Source: Cocos nucifera (lineage: Eukaryota > Streptophyta > Magnoliopsida > Arecales > Arecaceae). From it: 64,000 bases of DNA. The stretch lies in contig QRFJ01004197.1 in NCBI GenBank assembly GCA_006176705.1, positions 1 through 64,000 on the forward strand. Direction: 5' to 3'. The notes beneath the pieces were generated by a model. The model saw only the letters and a list, made by a program, of their open reading frames with translations. It made no database searches and was not told where the DNA came from. The position numbers and the translations under genes are program-made. This document shows positions 33,091 through 44,510 of this stretch, in pieces. How positions within the stretch are numbered: position 1 is the stretch's first letter; each line of letters starts with the position of its first letter.

Positions 33091-36000
33091 AGTGCAATAC
33101 TATGTGGATATTAGATTCAGCATGCTCGCACCACTATACTTCTCATTAGAAATGGTTTGCTACCTACCAGAAAGCTGATGGTGGAATTGTCAGCCTTGAA
33201 GATGATCACCCATGCAAAGTAGCTAGAATTGGCTCTATCAGGATAAGAATGTACGACGGGATCATTCGTACATTATCAAATGTCAGGTATGTACCAAAGT
33301 TGAAAAAGAATTTAATTTCTTTGGGCTACTTGGAGGAGCAAGATTATACTTTTAGCAGCTAGGCTGGGAGTAGATGTCTGAAAATTTTCAAGGGAGCTTT
33401 GATAGTGATGAGAGGTAGAAGACTGAGTAACAATCTTTACAAAATGGAAGGTTCAATGATAAATGATAGTGCAGAGGTACTAGCAATGACACAGGAGGAG
33501 CAGATTTTATATCGACTATGGCACTATTGAATGGGTCATATGAGTGACCGTGGGCTCACAGAACTAAGCAGAAGAGGTATGATCCCAGCCCTGAAGGAGG
33601 GCACAGATCTTTATGAGCCATGTATCTTTGATAAATAGCATAGGATGAAGTTTGCCAGAAGTACCAAGCATAGCGAGGGAGTGCTAGATTTAGTGCACTT
33701 GGATGTGTGGGGACCAGCTCTTGTATTAGCTAGAGGTGGGGCAAAATACTTTGTTACTTTCATTAATGATTTCTCAAAGAAGGTATGGATTTATCTGATC
33801 AGAGAAAAATCAGAGGTATTTGCTTGGTTCAGAGCCTGGAGAGCTGAAGTAGAGGAGTCAGAAAGATAGATAAAGTATCTGAGGTTGGACAATGAAGGAG
33901 AGTATACTAGCCTAGAGTTCAGGAGGTACTGTAAGAAAAATGGCATCAAATATCATTACACGATAAGGATGACTCCTCAATAGAATGGTGTCATAGAAAG
34001 GATGAACTAGACACTGACCGAGAAGACACGGAGTTTGAGGCTGCAGACATCACTCCCAAAGTCCTTTTGGGGTGATGTTCTAACTTTTTCTTATTTTCTT
34101 ATGAATAGGTCCCCTCATTATAAGCTGAATGAAGGCATTCTAGAGGAGGTTTGGAGTAGGAAGAAGGTGGAGCTTGGCCACCTGAAAGTCTTCAGTTGCA
34201 CAGCCTATGCACATGTGGAGGCAACTAAGAAAAGCAAATTAAACCTGAAATCTCAAAAGATGACATTCATAGGATATCCACAAAGAGTCAAGGGGTACCT
34301 ACTATGGGACTCTCAAGCATAGAAGTCAGTGATCATCAGGAATGTTATCTTTGATGAGAAGAGCATCTTGAGGAGGTCTGAGATAGACGGAACTGAAAAA
34401 ACAAAGGTGAACAGCGATGGCCAGTCAGAGAATGATGGCATATAGGTTATATCTACTTACAGGAGTGTTCCTATTAAGGTGGAGTTGGGCAAAAAAGTAT
34501 TGTCTTAGATTGAAAATCAGCATGGAGGGCTGGCAGATCAGAAAGATATGTAGGAGCAACCACAGACATCAGGTAGAGATGTGCTAGTAGAAGTGACTTT
34601 GCATAAGCCCCAATGTACTATTAGGAGATCAGTCAGATATGGCATTGGTGAGGTTATCTCCTATGCACTCATCATTGCTAATGAAGATCCAGAGAATTAT
34701 GTAGAGACCATAGAGAGTGAGGATCATGATTCATGGATGCAGGCCATAATGGAGGAGATGGAATCACTTGAGAAGAATCAGACATGGCAGTTGGTGGATC
34801 TTTCAGAGGGTGCTCAACCTATTGGCTCAAAGTAGGTGTTCACAAAAAAAGAAGCACCTTCAAAATAAGGTGGAGTCAGATTTAACGCAAGGATGGTAGC
34901 AAAGGGATACTCACAAAGAAAAGAGATTGACTACACAAATTTTTTCTCCTATGGTGCGTCATACATCTATTCGAGTTTTGCTGTTATTGGTGGTAGAGCA
35001 TAACATGGAATTAGAATAGATGGACGTGAAGACGACCTTCCTTCATGAAACTTTGGAGGAAAGAATCTACATGAAGTAGCCAGATGGTTTCATGGACATG
35101 GAACAGGAAGAAAATGTGTGTTTACTTAGAAAGTCTTTGTATGGCTTGAAACAATCCCCTCGTTAGTGGTATCGAAGATTTGATAGCTTTATCTTGAGCT
35201 TGGATTTCCGCAGATGTAAACATGATTGTTGTATCTATGTCAAGGATGTGGATGAGGAGGATGCACTATACCTATTATTATATGTAGATGATATGCTCAT
35301 AGTCAGTAGAAGCATGGATGCTATGAAAAGGTTGAAAATAGCATTATTATCAGAATTTAAGATGAAAGATTTAGGTCTACCTGAGAAAATCCTTGGAATG
35401 GAGATTTGCAGAGATAGGTGCAAAGGAGTACTCCATTTATCACAAGAAAAGTATGTCCAAAAGGTTCTGGAGATGTTTGGGATGGAGAAGGCCAAACTTG
35501 CAGAGACACCATTACCGACCATATGTCTCTCTTCAAGTTACAGTGCCCTCAGTCAGAAGAGGAGAGAGAGAGTACATGAAATAAGTCCCTTATGCAAATG
35601 TTGTAGGCAGTGTGATGTACACTATGGTGTGTTGTAGACTAGATATAACACATGCTGTGAGCACGGTTAGTAGATATATGGCTAACCTTGGGAAGGAACA
35701 CTGGAAAGCATTAAAATGGATGTTGAGATATCTGCATGGAATAAGGAATTATAGTTTGGTGTTTGATGGGCAGTCGGGAGAATTTGGAGTACAATCTGTT
35801 AAGATGTGTGAAGGTTTAGGTCCTCTGGAAGGATTTGTTGATGCAAATTATGTTGGTGATCTTGATACAAGGAGATCTACTACTGGATACCTCTTATACG
35901 TATATGGTAGATCGGTGTCTTAGAGATCAATCTTTCAGTCAATCACGGTCTTGTCTACCACAGAGGCCGAGTACATTGGGATAACAGAGGCTACAAATGA

Positions 36001-36310
36001 AGCCCTTTGGCTTAGGAGGCTGATTGATGAGTTGGGGGTGGAGCAGAGCAAGGTTACACTATTCAGTGATAGTCAGAGTGCTCTGTTGTTGGCACAGAAC
36101 CCAGTCTATCATGCACGCACAAAGCATATAGACATGAGGTACCACAGGATCAGAGAGCTGGTGGAAGAAGGTGAAGTGGAACTGATGAAGGTCCATACCA
36201 AGAAGAATCAGTCTGATGCACTCACGAAGGTACTCTCCAGAGATAGCTTTCAGAGATGTGTGGCACGGATGGGTCTGTTGAGAAGAGATGAGTTCATAAG
36301 GATTTGGAAG
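33091..36310 (+). pseudogene. Element C pol (protease, integrase, RT, RNase H)
   Basis: Protease WILDSACSHHYTSH at 33100-33148. GAG-pre-integrase at 33505-33645 (GHMSDRGLTELSRRG). Integrase core has HLDVWGPA, LRLDNEGEY and NGVIERMN (D, D, E), up to ~34010; the C-terminal part ends near GYPQRVKGYLLWDS. RT starts at ~34620; its frame shifts near 34900 and again before 35612. YVDDMLIVSR is at ~35283. RNase H has STTEAEYIGITEATNEALWL, FSDSQSALLLAQ and HTKKNQSDALTKVL (35951-36225). The many stops are nearly all Gln to TAG/TAA or Trp to TAG. Confidence 0.9.
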
Positions 36311-36325
36311 CACCAAGGTGGAGAA

Positions 36326-36927
36326 TGTGAGCTTAGAAGTGGCACTCCCAAGTCTTGGAAACATGAGAAGATAGGTCATGGAAAGATAGGAGTGAGCCGG
36401 AAGAAGAATCAATCTCAATAGTAAAGTTCAAAAACTGGGCTGGCTCACTTTGATACTGAGCCAACTCAGTTGGAAACTAGGTCGGCTCAGTCAGGTCTGG
36501 GTTGACTAGGTCTCGGAGAAAAATTTAGATAGAAAGCAGCATTTTTGGGCTGTTGGCACGGTACACAACTAAGTTGGCTCAATTTGGGACTGAGCCGACC
36601 CAGTCGTAGGTTAGCCGACTCAGTCTGAAACTAGGCCGGTTTAGTTTTCATGGATTATTATTTTATGTACATAGATTTTTTGGGTTTGGAAAGTTTTTTT
36701 ATGAGCTTGGGCTTGACCCTTTATAAAGTATATATGCTGAAAATAGGTCAAGATTGTTAGTGTGCTAAAATATACTGAATAAAAGCTCTTTTCTCTTAAA
36801 AATCTATTCTTCTTTTTTCTCTATTCTTTGATTTATTTGATCATGCTCCTGAAGAAATCTCTAAGAAGTACTTTCTTATTGCTTGGCTAATCACCGATGG
36901 TGACGCCGATCCATGTGGAAAGAGTAC
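36326..36927 (+). repeat. Element C 3' LTR, main part
   Basis: Starts TGTGAGCTTAG after the purine tract CAAGGTGGAGAA. Matches 31374-31977. Cut after AGTAC (36923-36927) by element D. Confidence 0.93.
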
Positions 36928-38545
36928 TGATAAGTATCATAAATTTATCAATAAAAATATTAATTTATTAATTAATTCATATTAATTTTTAAGAATTATT
37001 AATTAATTTATATATAATTTTTAAAAAATTTATATTTTTATTAATTAAAAAATTAATTAAAAAATAATAAAAATTAGAAAATAAAATTTTATAATCAATG
37101 GAAAGAGCTCATCTTTTTGATCATAACAAAATAAGTTTGAAGTAAAATGGAGCTAAAACAGAAAAGATATGAATTTCTAAAGAAATAAAATAAAAAAATT
37201 TAAATGAAAAATAACATACGGCTCAAATGGCTCAAGCCGCCACACCGCAGCAACTGACCGTCCAAACGTGCCGAGCCAAGCCGACAAAGCCAGCACGCTA
37301 AGCCATCCATGCTAGTCGACTCAAGCCTAGAAGCCATCAGCCGATCTACAGCACAGTATGGACCGCCAGCTCAGTAGACACCGGTGAATCAGAGCTTGCC
37401 ACGTGGTGGACCTAGACCCCTAAAGGGTTTATAGAAAATTCATCACGGCTCATAGGGCATTTTGGTCTTTTCATCTATCAATAAAAGGTGCTGATTGATT
37501 ACGGTGCACGATGTAGCCAGTCCACGTAGTCCATGGGAACAGTAAATGTGCGATCATGCGGTGGTGGTTGTTTACGGTCAAGATCGGACGGTCAAGATTT
37601 TTTTCGATTACTGATTTCACTTGGATCACCATCGGATGGCAATGCTTGATTCTAGCTTCCATCCGATGGTCCAGAAGGCTCTCGACGGTGATCAAACTCT
37701 CAGGCGCATGATCAACGGTCTAAAATCCTCCATCAAGCACGATCCAATGGTCAGAAATTAATCCGACTTGATCTAGGCTATTACACAACTATTTTTGATA
37801 TTTTTGGAAGCATCGGATCACCATCTAACGGCCAGAATTAAAAAAACTCAAGAGGGGCTATTTTAATCCGAATTTCACTCGGATTTCTTTCTATTTTCAT
37901 AATTAAAACAATCCTTAGTCCCACATTGCCTCCAAAAAAAATATCTAGCCTCCCTAGCTCTATAGAAAGGACCCCAGATCTCCAAAAATCAACATCTCAG
38001 ATCAAGGTGAAGCTTTGGTATAGGGTGAAGCCAGGCTATGGGTTAAAGGCCGCTTCAAAGCAATGGGTGCCGAGAAGAAGAGCTAGGCTTCTATACCATC
38101 TTTCCATCGATGCCGATCCAAGATCAGAGATCACTCTATTTTGTTTTATTTTTATTTTATGTATTTAAATTATGAAACTTTTAATGCAATATTTATGCTC
38201 TTTAATTTCATGATTGTTATTTTTATTATAATTTAATTTCTGTACTTTAAATGATTGCTTTTTATTTTATTGCAAGTAAATGCTAAGATCTAACTAGTAG
38301 ATCTTAGTACCAAGTTTAAATTTCTGCACTTTTTAATTTTTGATTTTTATTTTTCAACTTCATTTTTTATTTCAAAATTTTTTTCTTTTCATTTTTTTTA
38401 AAAAATTAAAGATTTCAATCTAAAAATACCATCTTTCCTATGGATTCGACCCGACTCACTACTATCTATGCATTTTTAATTATTTTAAGAAGTCGGATTA
38501 AACTGATAAATACGGTGTCTTAACAACAACATCGTGTTCCTATCA
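36928..38545 (+). repeat. Element D 5' LTR
   Basis: 1618 bp from TGATAAGTATC to TTCCTATCA. Contains TAGTCCCACATTGCC and a TATA-like TATAGAAA at 37961-37968. The 3' LTR has TATAAAAA at that point. AT-rich start with repeated TTAATTAATT. Confidence 0.93.
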
Positions 38546-38660
38546 TATTTTTGGCATCATTGTCGAAGATTATTTTTAATTTTTTATTTTAATTTCTTTG
38601 ATTTATTAAAAATAATTCCGACAAACGCACCAAGTTTTTGGCGCCATTGTCGGAGAAGGC
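38546..38660 (+). other. Element D primer-binding site, present twice
   Basis: TTTTTGGCATCATTGTCGAAG begins six bases after the LTR (TGGCATC at 38552-38558). A second, better-preserved copy, TTTTTGGCGCCATTGTCGG, is at 38635-38653. Both match the TGGCGCC site of plant Athila/Tat elements. The first has lost its CpG by transitions. Confidence 0.7.
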
Positions 38661-39892
38661 ACGGACATTAAATTTTTGATCTCTTTGATTTTTTTATAAA
38701 TAAATTATAAATAAAATTTTTATTTTCTTATAAATATTGCTTGCTAATTTTTTTGTTATTTTACAGAAAAAGAGATTAAAGAACAAACAAACCAGGAGTT
38801 TTGCTTGATGAGATCAATCCTAACCCTAGTCCTTTTTATTTATTTATTTATTTTATTTTAAAATTAAATTTTTAAAAAAAATATATCCACTTAAATCTAA
38901 TTAAAAATCTTATGATAAGATTAGAAACCCTAACTGTTTAGAGCATGCATCATATTATTTTTATTTTTATTTTTATTTTTATTTTTATTTTTTTTTTGAT
39001 GATTGCTAGAGGTAAGGTAAGCCTTTCAGAATTCAATTAATTGCCTACATCTAGTTTAAATTGCAAAGAACCCTTTGATTGAAAATTTTTTATGCATATT
39101 CATATTAAACCAAATTAAGGACACAACCCAGTTAAATAAGATAAGATGGGGATTTGATCATCCTTCCTTAGCCCATAAATAATCAACCAGCATCCTGCAT
39201 TGACCTAAGCCTTTAATTTTAAAATCAATTAGATATCAACCCTAGGAACTCGAGCTCAATAGGACAAGGAACCCTAAGAGTCGAACCAGGTTAGGGTTAG
39301 TCAATTTGACTGATGTCTAGAAAAGTGGTTCAGGGATGACTGGGCCCGAAGGAAGGTGGTTTTTAATTGATTTCGTTAACTTACCTAGCCAAGCATAATT
39401 GGTGTCTAAGGCAAGCAACGGGGGAACTCTTATCGACCTTACACTTACCTGACTAGTTGATTGGCTGATCTTACACTTGGAGGGCTTGAAGGTGACCTTG
39501 GCAGTTAGGAGCTGTCTAGATCTAGAATAACCATGTCAAGATTGATTGATCAACTTGATTGCTAACCAACATCAAATCTAATTAAACTTAATTCTTCTCT
39601 CTCTTTTTAGTTCTAGGACTCCTTAGGATCTCTTCTTTAGAACTCTTCTTTCTTTCTTCTTTTTTCTCCTCTAAAAGTAAAATAAAATAAAAATTAAATT
39701 TAACTAACTAAAAAAATATTAAAAATAATAATTAAATTAATAAATAAAATAATTAATTTTTAATATAATAAAATAATCAAAAATATAAAAAAATTCTAAA
39801 TTTTTTTTGAACAATACGTTAGAGTTGCATTAATACATATACAGTAGAAAATTACTTTACTTGATCTAGTTGAACCCAATCATAATAATCAA
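38661..39892 (+). other. Element D leader
   Basis: 1.2 kb with no protein. Holds an (ATTTTT)n run at 38955-38997. The leader of E (62934-64000, minus) matches it, including the passage around GCTGTCTAGATCTAG. It ends in AT-rich DNA before the gag ATG. Confidence 0.6.
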
Positions 39893-41186
39893 ATGGCTAA
39901 TCTGAACCTAATAGTCCAAAAATTAGATAAAGTTGACTTTCTTGCTCAGAAAATAGATCAACTCCTAATCCTAGGTCAACAATCTCCTGCATAGTTCACA
40001 TCATCTTCTAATTATTAGAAGATTTATTCAATCTATGCTAGCCCAACCCATCATGTGAGTGAATGTCCTATAACTACACAATTTCCACATTTTATCCAAA
40101 AATAAGTTCAAGCTACTTAAGGATACTCCAAATTGATTAATGACCCATTTTCAAATTCATATAATCCAGATTGGAGCAACCACCATAATTTTTTTTGGAC
40201 ATCCCAACAGACTCAGGCTTAGACCTAAATTTTACCTATGCAAAATTATCAAAATAGATCCCAATACCAAAATTATGCCTATAATAATGGTTAATCTAGT
40301 CAGTTTACCCAGCCATCATATTACAATCATCCCTCATACCCACCTCCTCAATAGACCAATCTAGCTGGCGATAGATTTAACCAACTTTAAGAATTAATTC
40401 TGACTCAACAATAATCAATCGCCAGGCTAGAAGCTCAAATAGGATAATTAGTTGAGTCTAACATGAGGAGAGAACTAGATCAACTATCGAACCTACCAAT
40501 TTCAAACAACCCATCTAATGTCCATCAACCATCTGGACTAAGTTATCAATTTAATGTCTCACTTAAGAATCTCCAATCTGAGAATACCAAAGTAATTTCT
40601 GAACTTAAAAGCTATAGGATTCTTATGGACCTATACCAAGATCAGGTAAGAGAAGCTAGTATTGATGCTAGCCAAAATAAAAATTTAAAGGAACAGGTTA
40701 GTACTGAGACTAACCACATAGAAGAACCCGAGCCAGGAATTAGTACTGATGCTGGTTCCAGTTTAAATAAGATAGACATTGGAAAAAAGAGAATAGATGA
40801 TTTACCTGAGACTTATAAACCTAATGTCCTATTTTCCTTCAACCCTAGAAGTAGGTTCTTCTTACAAAAATCAAGAGGCATGTAATGAAATGTCAACGGA
40901 GTTGTTTAAATAAGATCACATTAATTTACCTTCAGAATTAAAACTGCCTTTAGTCACCATTCCAGCACCCATTGAACCAAACGTAACTCCTAAAACTCCA
41001 TTCATAAGCATTTTAGAAGAACAAATAAGAGAAATTCTTAATAAACATGGGTCCGAGAATGGGATCACAAATTATGTCCCCAAAATTAACAATGAATATA
41101 TCAATAATGGGATTATAAATCAATTTTCTGAGATTGATAATTTAAAATCATTGGAATTTGTCAGTCCAATATTTGACACAGGATAG
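39893..41186 (+). pseudogene. Element D gag, N-terminal domain deleted
   Basis: One frame from MANLNLIVQKLDK (39893) to the TAG at 41184-41186 with no obvious frameshift up to ~40885. It has knuckle remnants (YASPTHHVSECP, first Cys changed), an Asn/Tyr/Gln-rich stretch, SIARLEAQIG and a long acidic tail (ETNHIEEPEPGISTDAGSS). The capsid domain present in E (62200-62900) is missing, about 0.8 kb. At least ten in-frame stops, almost all at places where E or the family has Gln. Confidence 0.75.
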
Positions 41187-42418
41187 TAAGCTGCATTGTG
41201 TCTGACTGAAGACGATAAACTTAGCGCTTGTTGGGGGGCAACCCAATATTTAATTTTTATCTAATTTATCTTTTTAGTTTATTTTCTTTTTAGAATAATT
41301 TGAATAAGTTGGAGAAAGAGCCCAAATTTTCAAAGACATATGCTGAACCAAAAATATAGTCAGGTGTATTCTTTCATGTTCTTTATTACATCCTTTATTT
41401 TTTTCTTCTCCATTGAGGACAATGTCGATTAAGTTGGGAGGAGAAAAATAAAAATTTTAAAATATTAAGTCCTCAAAAAGTTAGTATTTAGTATTTAGAC
41501 ATCTGATTATGCTTAAGAATCGAATTAAACTAAGCATTTTTAAAAGAAAATTGATGCACAGATCAAAAAATCTATGAGATATTGAGGAATCAAGTATTAA
41601 GAAAATTCAATAAAGAGTTAAGTCTAGAATATAAAAAGTTTTTTCTTGGAGCATTTCTAATTATTTCTACTAGCATCAAAGAAAAGCCTATTTTTTATAA
41701 GCTTGTGTAAGGTAACTATATGTTTCTTCATATAACAAATTTATTTTAATAAAATAGTTTTTAAGTACTTCTCACTAAGTAACTGGACCTCTTTGCCTAA
41801 GCAAGCATTGAGTTTCGCATCAAAAGGTGGAAAGGGCAAAGAAACTCGTTGTAAAGCTAGTCTTAACTCATAGCCTATTTAATTCGAGCTAGTAAGCCCG
41901 AGAGATATTCTATACCTAGTGTCCTAAAGCCAACTGATTTGAAAGTCATTGGCCCAAGACTCACTACATGGATCAAATAGAAAGCTTAAGAGGTTAAGAT
42001 ACTCAATAGTGGTATAATGTTAAAAAAAAAAGAAAGAAACATTGGTTTTCCACCGAGTAACCGGGTTCCGTTGCCTAAGTAAGCAATGATATTTGCATCA
42101 AAAAGTGGGCAATGTAAAAATAAAAATCAATAAATAAAGGGTGGAAGTAGCAATACACTTGTCTATATGAAAGTTTAGACAAATCAGAGATAAAGGTGGG
42201 ATAATTAAGAAAAAATTTTAAAAAATTTAATATTCTTTACTTAATTTTTTTATTAATAAGTATTAATACCCTAATGATATGTCTCATTTAAGCTCTACTG
42301 AATATCAATGGCCATTTTGAAAATTGCTTAGGTAAAATTTGAAACTCTAAAGTTAAAAAATATTTAAAACTAAATTCTTTCTTTACTCGAGGATGAGCAA
42401 AGCTTAAGTTGGGAGATG
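41187..42418 (+). other. Element D 3' untranslated region
   Basis: 1.2 kb without coding sequence. Contains AGCGCTTGTTGGGGGGCAAC (41223) and ATTGAGGACAATGTCG (41413), motifs seen after the last gene of Athila/Tat elements. Two similar segments of ~60 bp around AAGTAACTGGACCTCTTTGCC (41777) and GAGTAACCGGGTTCCGTTGCC (42055) repeat each other. Ends in the purine tract AAGTTGGGAGATG. Confidence 0.65.
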
Positions 42419-44027
42419 TGATAAGTACCATAAATTCACCAATAAAAGTATTAATTTATTAATTAATTTATATTAATTTTTAAAAATTATTAATCAATTT
42501 ATACATAATTTTTGAGATATTCATATTTTTATTAATTAAAAAATTAATTAAAAAATAATAAAAATTAGAAAATAAAATTTTATAATCAATGGATAGAGCT
42601 CATTTTTTTGATCATAACGAAATAAGTTTGAAGCAAAATGGAGCTAAAACGGAAAAGATATGAATTTCTAAAGAAATAAAATAAAAAAAATTTAAATGAA
42701 AAATAACATCCGGCTTAAACGGCTCAAGCCGCCATGCCACAACAGCCGGCACATCCAAACACGCTGAGCCAAGCCAACAAAACTAGTGTGCTAAGTCATC
42801 CACGCTAGCTGACTCAAGCCCAGAAGCCATCAATCGGTCTACAGCATAGTGTGGACCGCCAGCTCAGCAGATACCGACGAATCAGAGCTTGCCACGTGGT
42901 GGACCTAAACCCCTAAAGAATTTATAAAAAATTCATCATGGCTCATAAGACATTTTGGTCTTTTCATCTATCAATAAAAGGTGCTGATTGGTTGCGGTGC
43001 ATGATGTAGCCGATCCATGAGAACGGTAAACGTGCGATCATGCGGTGGTGGTTGTTTGCGGTCAAGATCGAACGGTCAAGATTTTTTTTGATTGCTGATT
43101 TCATTCAGATCACCATCGGATGGCAGCGCTTGATTCCAACTTCTATTCGACGGTCCAGAAGGCTTCTGACGGCGATCAAACTCTTCAGTGCATGATTAAC
43201 GGCCTAAAATCCTCCATCAAGTGCGATCCAATGGTCAAAAATTAATCCAACTTGATCTGAGCTATTACACATTCATTTTTGGTATTTTTGGAAGTATCGG
43301 ATCACCATCTAATGACCAGAATTAAAAAAACTCAAAAAGGGCTATTTTAATCCGAATTTCACTTAGATTTCATCCTATTTTCATGATTAAAACAACCCTT
43401 AGTCCCACATTGCCTTCAGAAAAAATATCTAGCCTTCCTAGCTCTATAAAAAGGATCCCAGGCCTCTAGAAATCAACATCTCAGATCAAGGTAAAGCTTT
43501 GGTACAGGGTGAAGCTAGGCTATGGGTTAAAGGCTGCTTCAAAGCAACGGATGCTGAGAAGAAGAGCTAGGCTTCTACACCATCTTTCCATCAATGCCGA
43601 TCCAAGATCAGAGATCACTCTATTTTTTTTATTTTTATTTTATGTATTTAAATTATGAACTTTTTAATGCAATATTTATGTTCTTTAATTTCATACTTTT
43701 TATTTTTATTATAATTTAATTTCTATACTTTAAATTATTGCTTTTTATTTTATTGCAAGTAGATGCTAAGATCTAACTAGTAGATCTTAGTACCAAGTTT
43801 AAATTCCTACACTTTTTAATTTATAATTTTTATTTTCTGACTTCACTTTTGAATTCAAAATTTTTTTTCTTTTTTCTTTAAAAAAATCAAAGATTTTAAA
43901 TCTAAAAATACTACCTTCCCTATGGATTTGACCCGACTCACTACTATCTACACATTTTTAATTATTTTAAGAAGTCAGATTAAACTGATAAACACAGTAT
44001 CTTAACGACAACATCGCATTCCTATCA
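42419..44027 (+). repeat. Element D 3' LTR
   Basis: 1609 bp, TGATAAGTACC to TTCCTATCA. Differences from the 5' LTR are mostly single transitions. TATAAAAA at 43445-43452. Confidence 0.93.
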
Positions 44028-44032
44028 AGTAC

Positions 44033-44044
44033 ATTTTTCTAACA
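44033..44044 (+). repeat. Last 12 bp of the element C 3' LTR
   Basis: ATTTTTCTAACA, matching the end of the C 5' LTR (ATATTCTCAACA). It sits between the AGTAC duplication of D and the AGCTC duplication of C, which proves the nesting. Confidence 0.9.
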
Positions 44045-44049
44045 AGCTC

Positions 44050-44505
44050 GGCTCTTGATAAAGCTGGTTCGATGGTGGGGAACAGAACTGGATGGAGTTT
44101 TCTGTTTGGATCTAGGATAGGTTTTTATCCTAAGGTCTTAAGGCCTGGACCAATAAGATATTAATTAAAATAACTCATGTATGGATCAGGTTCAGATCCA
44201 GGGAATGAGAGCATGTGAGACATATGTACATGGCTTGGTGAGTGCTTTTATGTATTGGGTTAGCCTAGGAGAGTTTTTCAACTCGGATTTGGATTTATTA
44301 GGGTTCATATGGTATAGCAGAAATCCTAGGGTATATAAACCCAAGTATTATATCTTTACAATAGAGTGGAATATAATTACATTTTTCTTTCTAAAACTCT
44401 CTACTCTTCTCTCTCTGATTCCAACTTTAAGCCCTAGGTGCCGGCCATCTACTTTGTTCTTCTTCTCTCCAAAAATTTGTATCAAAGAGGTACCAGGATC
44501 CAATA
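44050..44505 (+). repeat. Element B 3' LTR, second part
   Basis: Matches 28920-29375 and ends GGATCCAATA. Joined to 30978-31373 it restores an LTR of 852 bp. Confidence 0.92.
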
Positions 44506-44510
44506 ATTTT

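Larger units (their letters stand above)
36928..44027 (+). mobile_element. Gag-only Gypsy element D
   Basis: LTRs 36928-38545 and 42419-44027 (TGATAAGTA...CTATCA) flank a 3.9-kb interior with a TGGCGCC-type primer site and the C-terminal part of gag, but no pol. Exact target duplication AGTAC (36923-36927, 44028-44032). It is the youngest insertion of the nest. Similar elements in this window: E. The GAGGACAATG and AACAAGCGCTTGTTGG-like 3' motifs suggest the Athila/Tat side of Gypsy. Confidence 0.92.
31374..44044 (+). mobile_element. Copia element C
   Basis: Copia (Tork/Tnt1-like by its gag and integrase) with gag, protease, integrase, RT and RNase H between LTRs of about 615 bp. The exact target duplication AGCTC flanks it (31369-31373 and 44045-44049). 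Element D sits 12 bp before the end of its 3' LTR. Without D it is about 5.6 kb, a normal Copia length. Confidence 0.93.
28504..44505 (+). mobile_element. Gag-only Copia element B
   Basis: Copia element with LTRs (28504-29375; 30978-31373 plus 44050-44505), a Met-tRNA primer site and gag but no pol. Without its nested insertion it is about 3.3 kb. The target duplication is ATCTT (28499-28503) and ATTTT (44506-44510), 4 of 5. It split the gag of A from its protease. Gag-only elements with LTRs are called TR-GAG; they depend on enzymes from a relative. Element C, with a similar gag, is a plausible relative. Confidence 0.9.
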
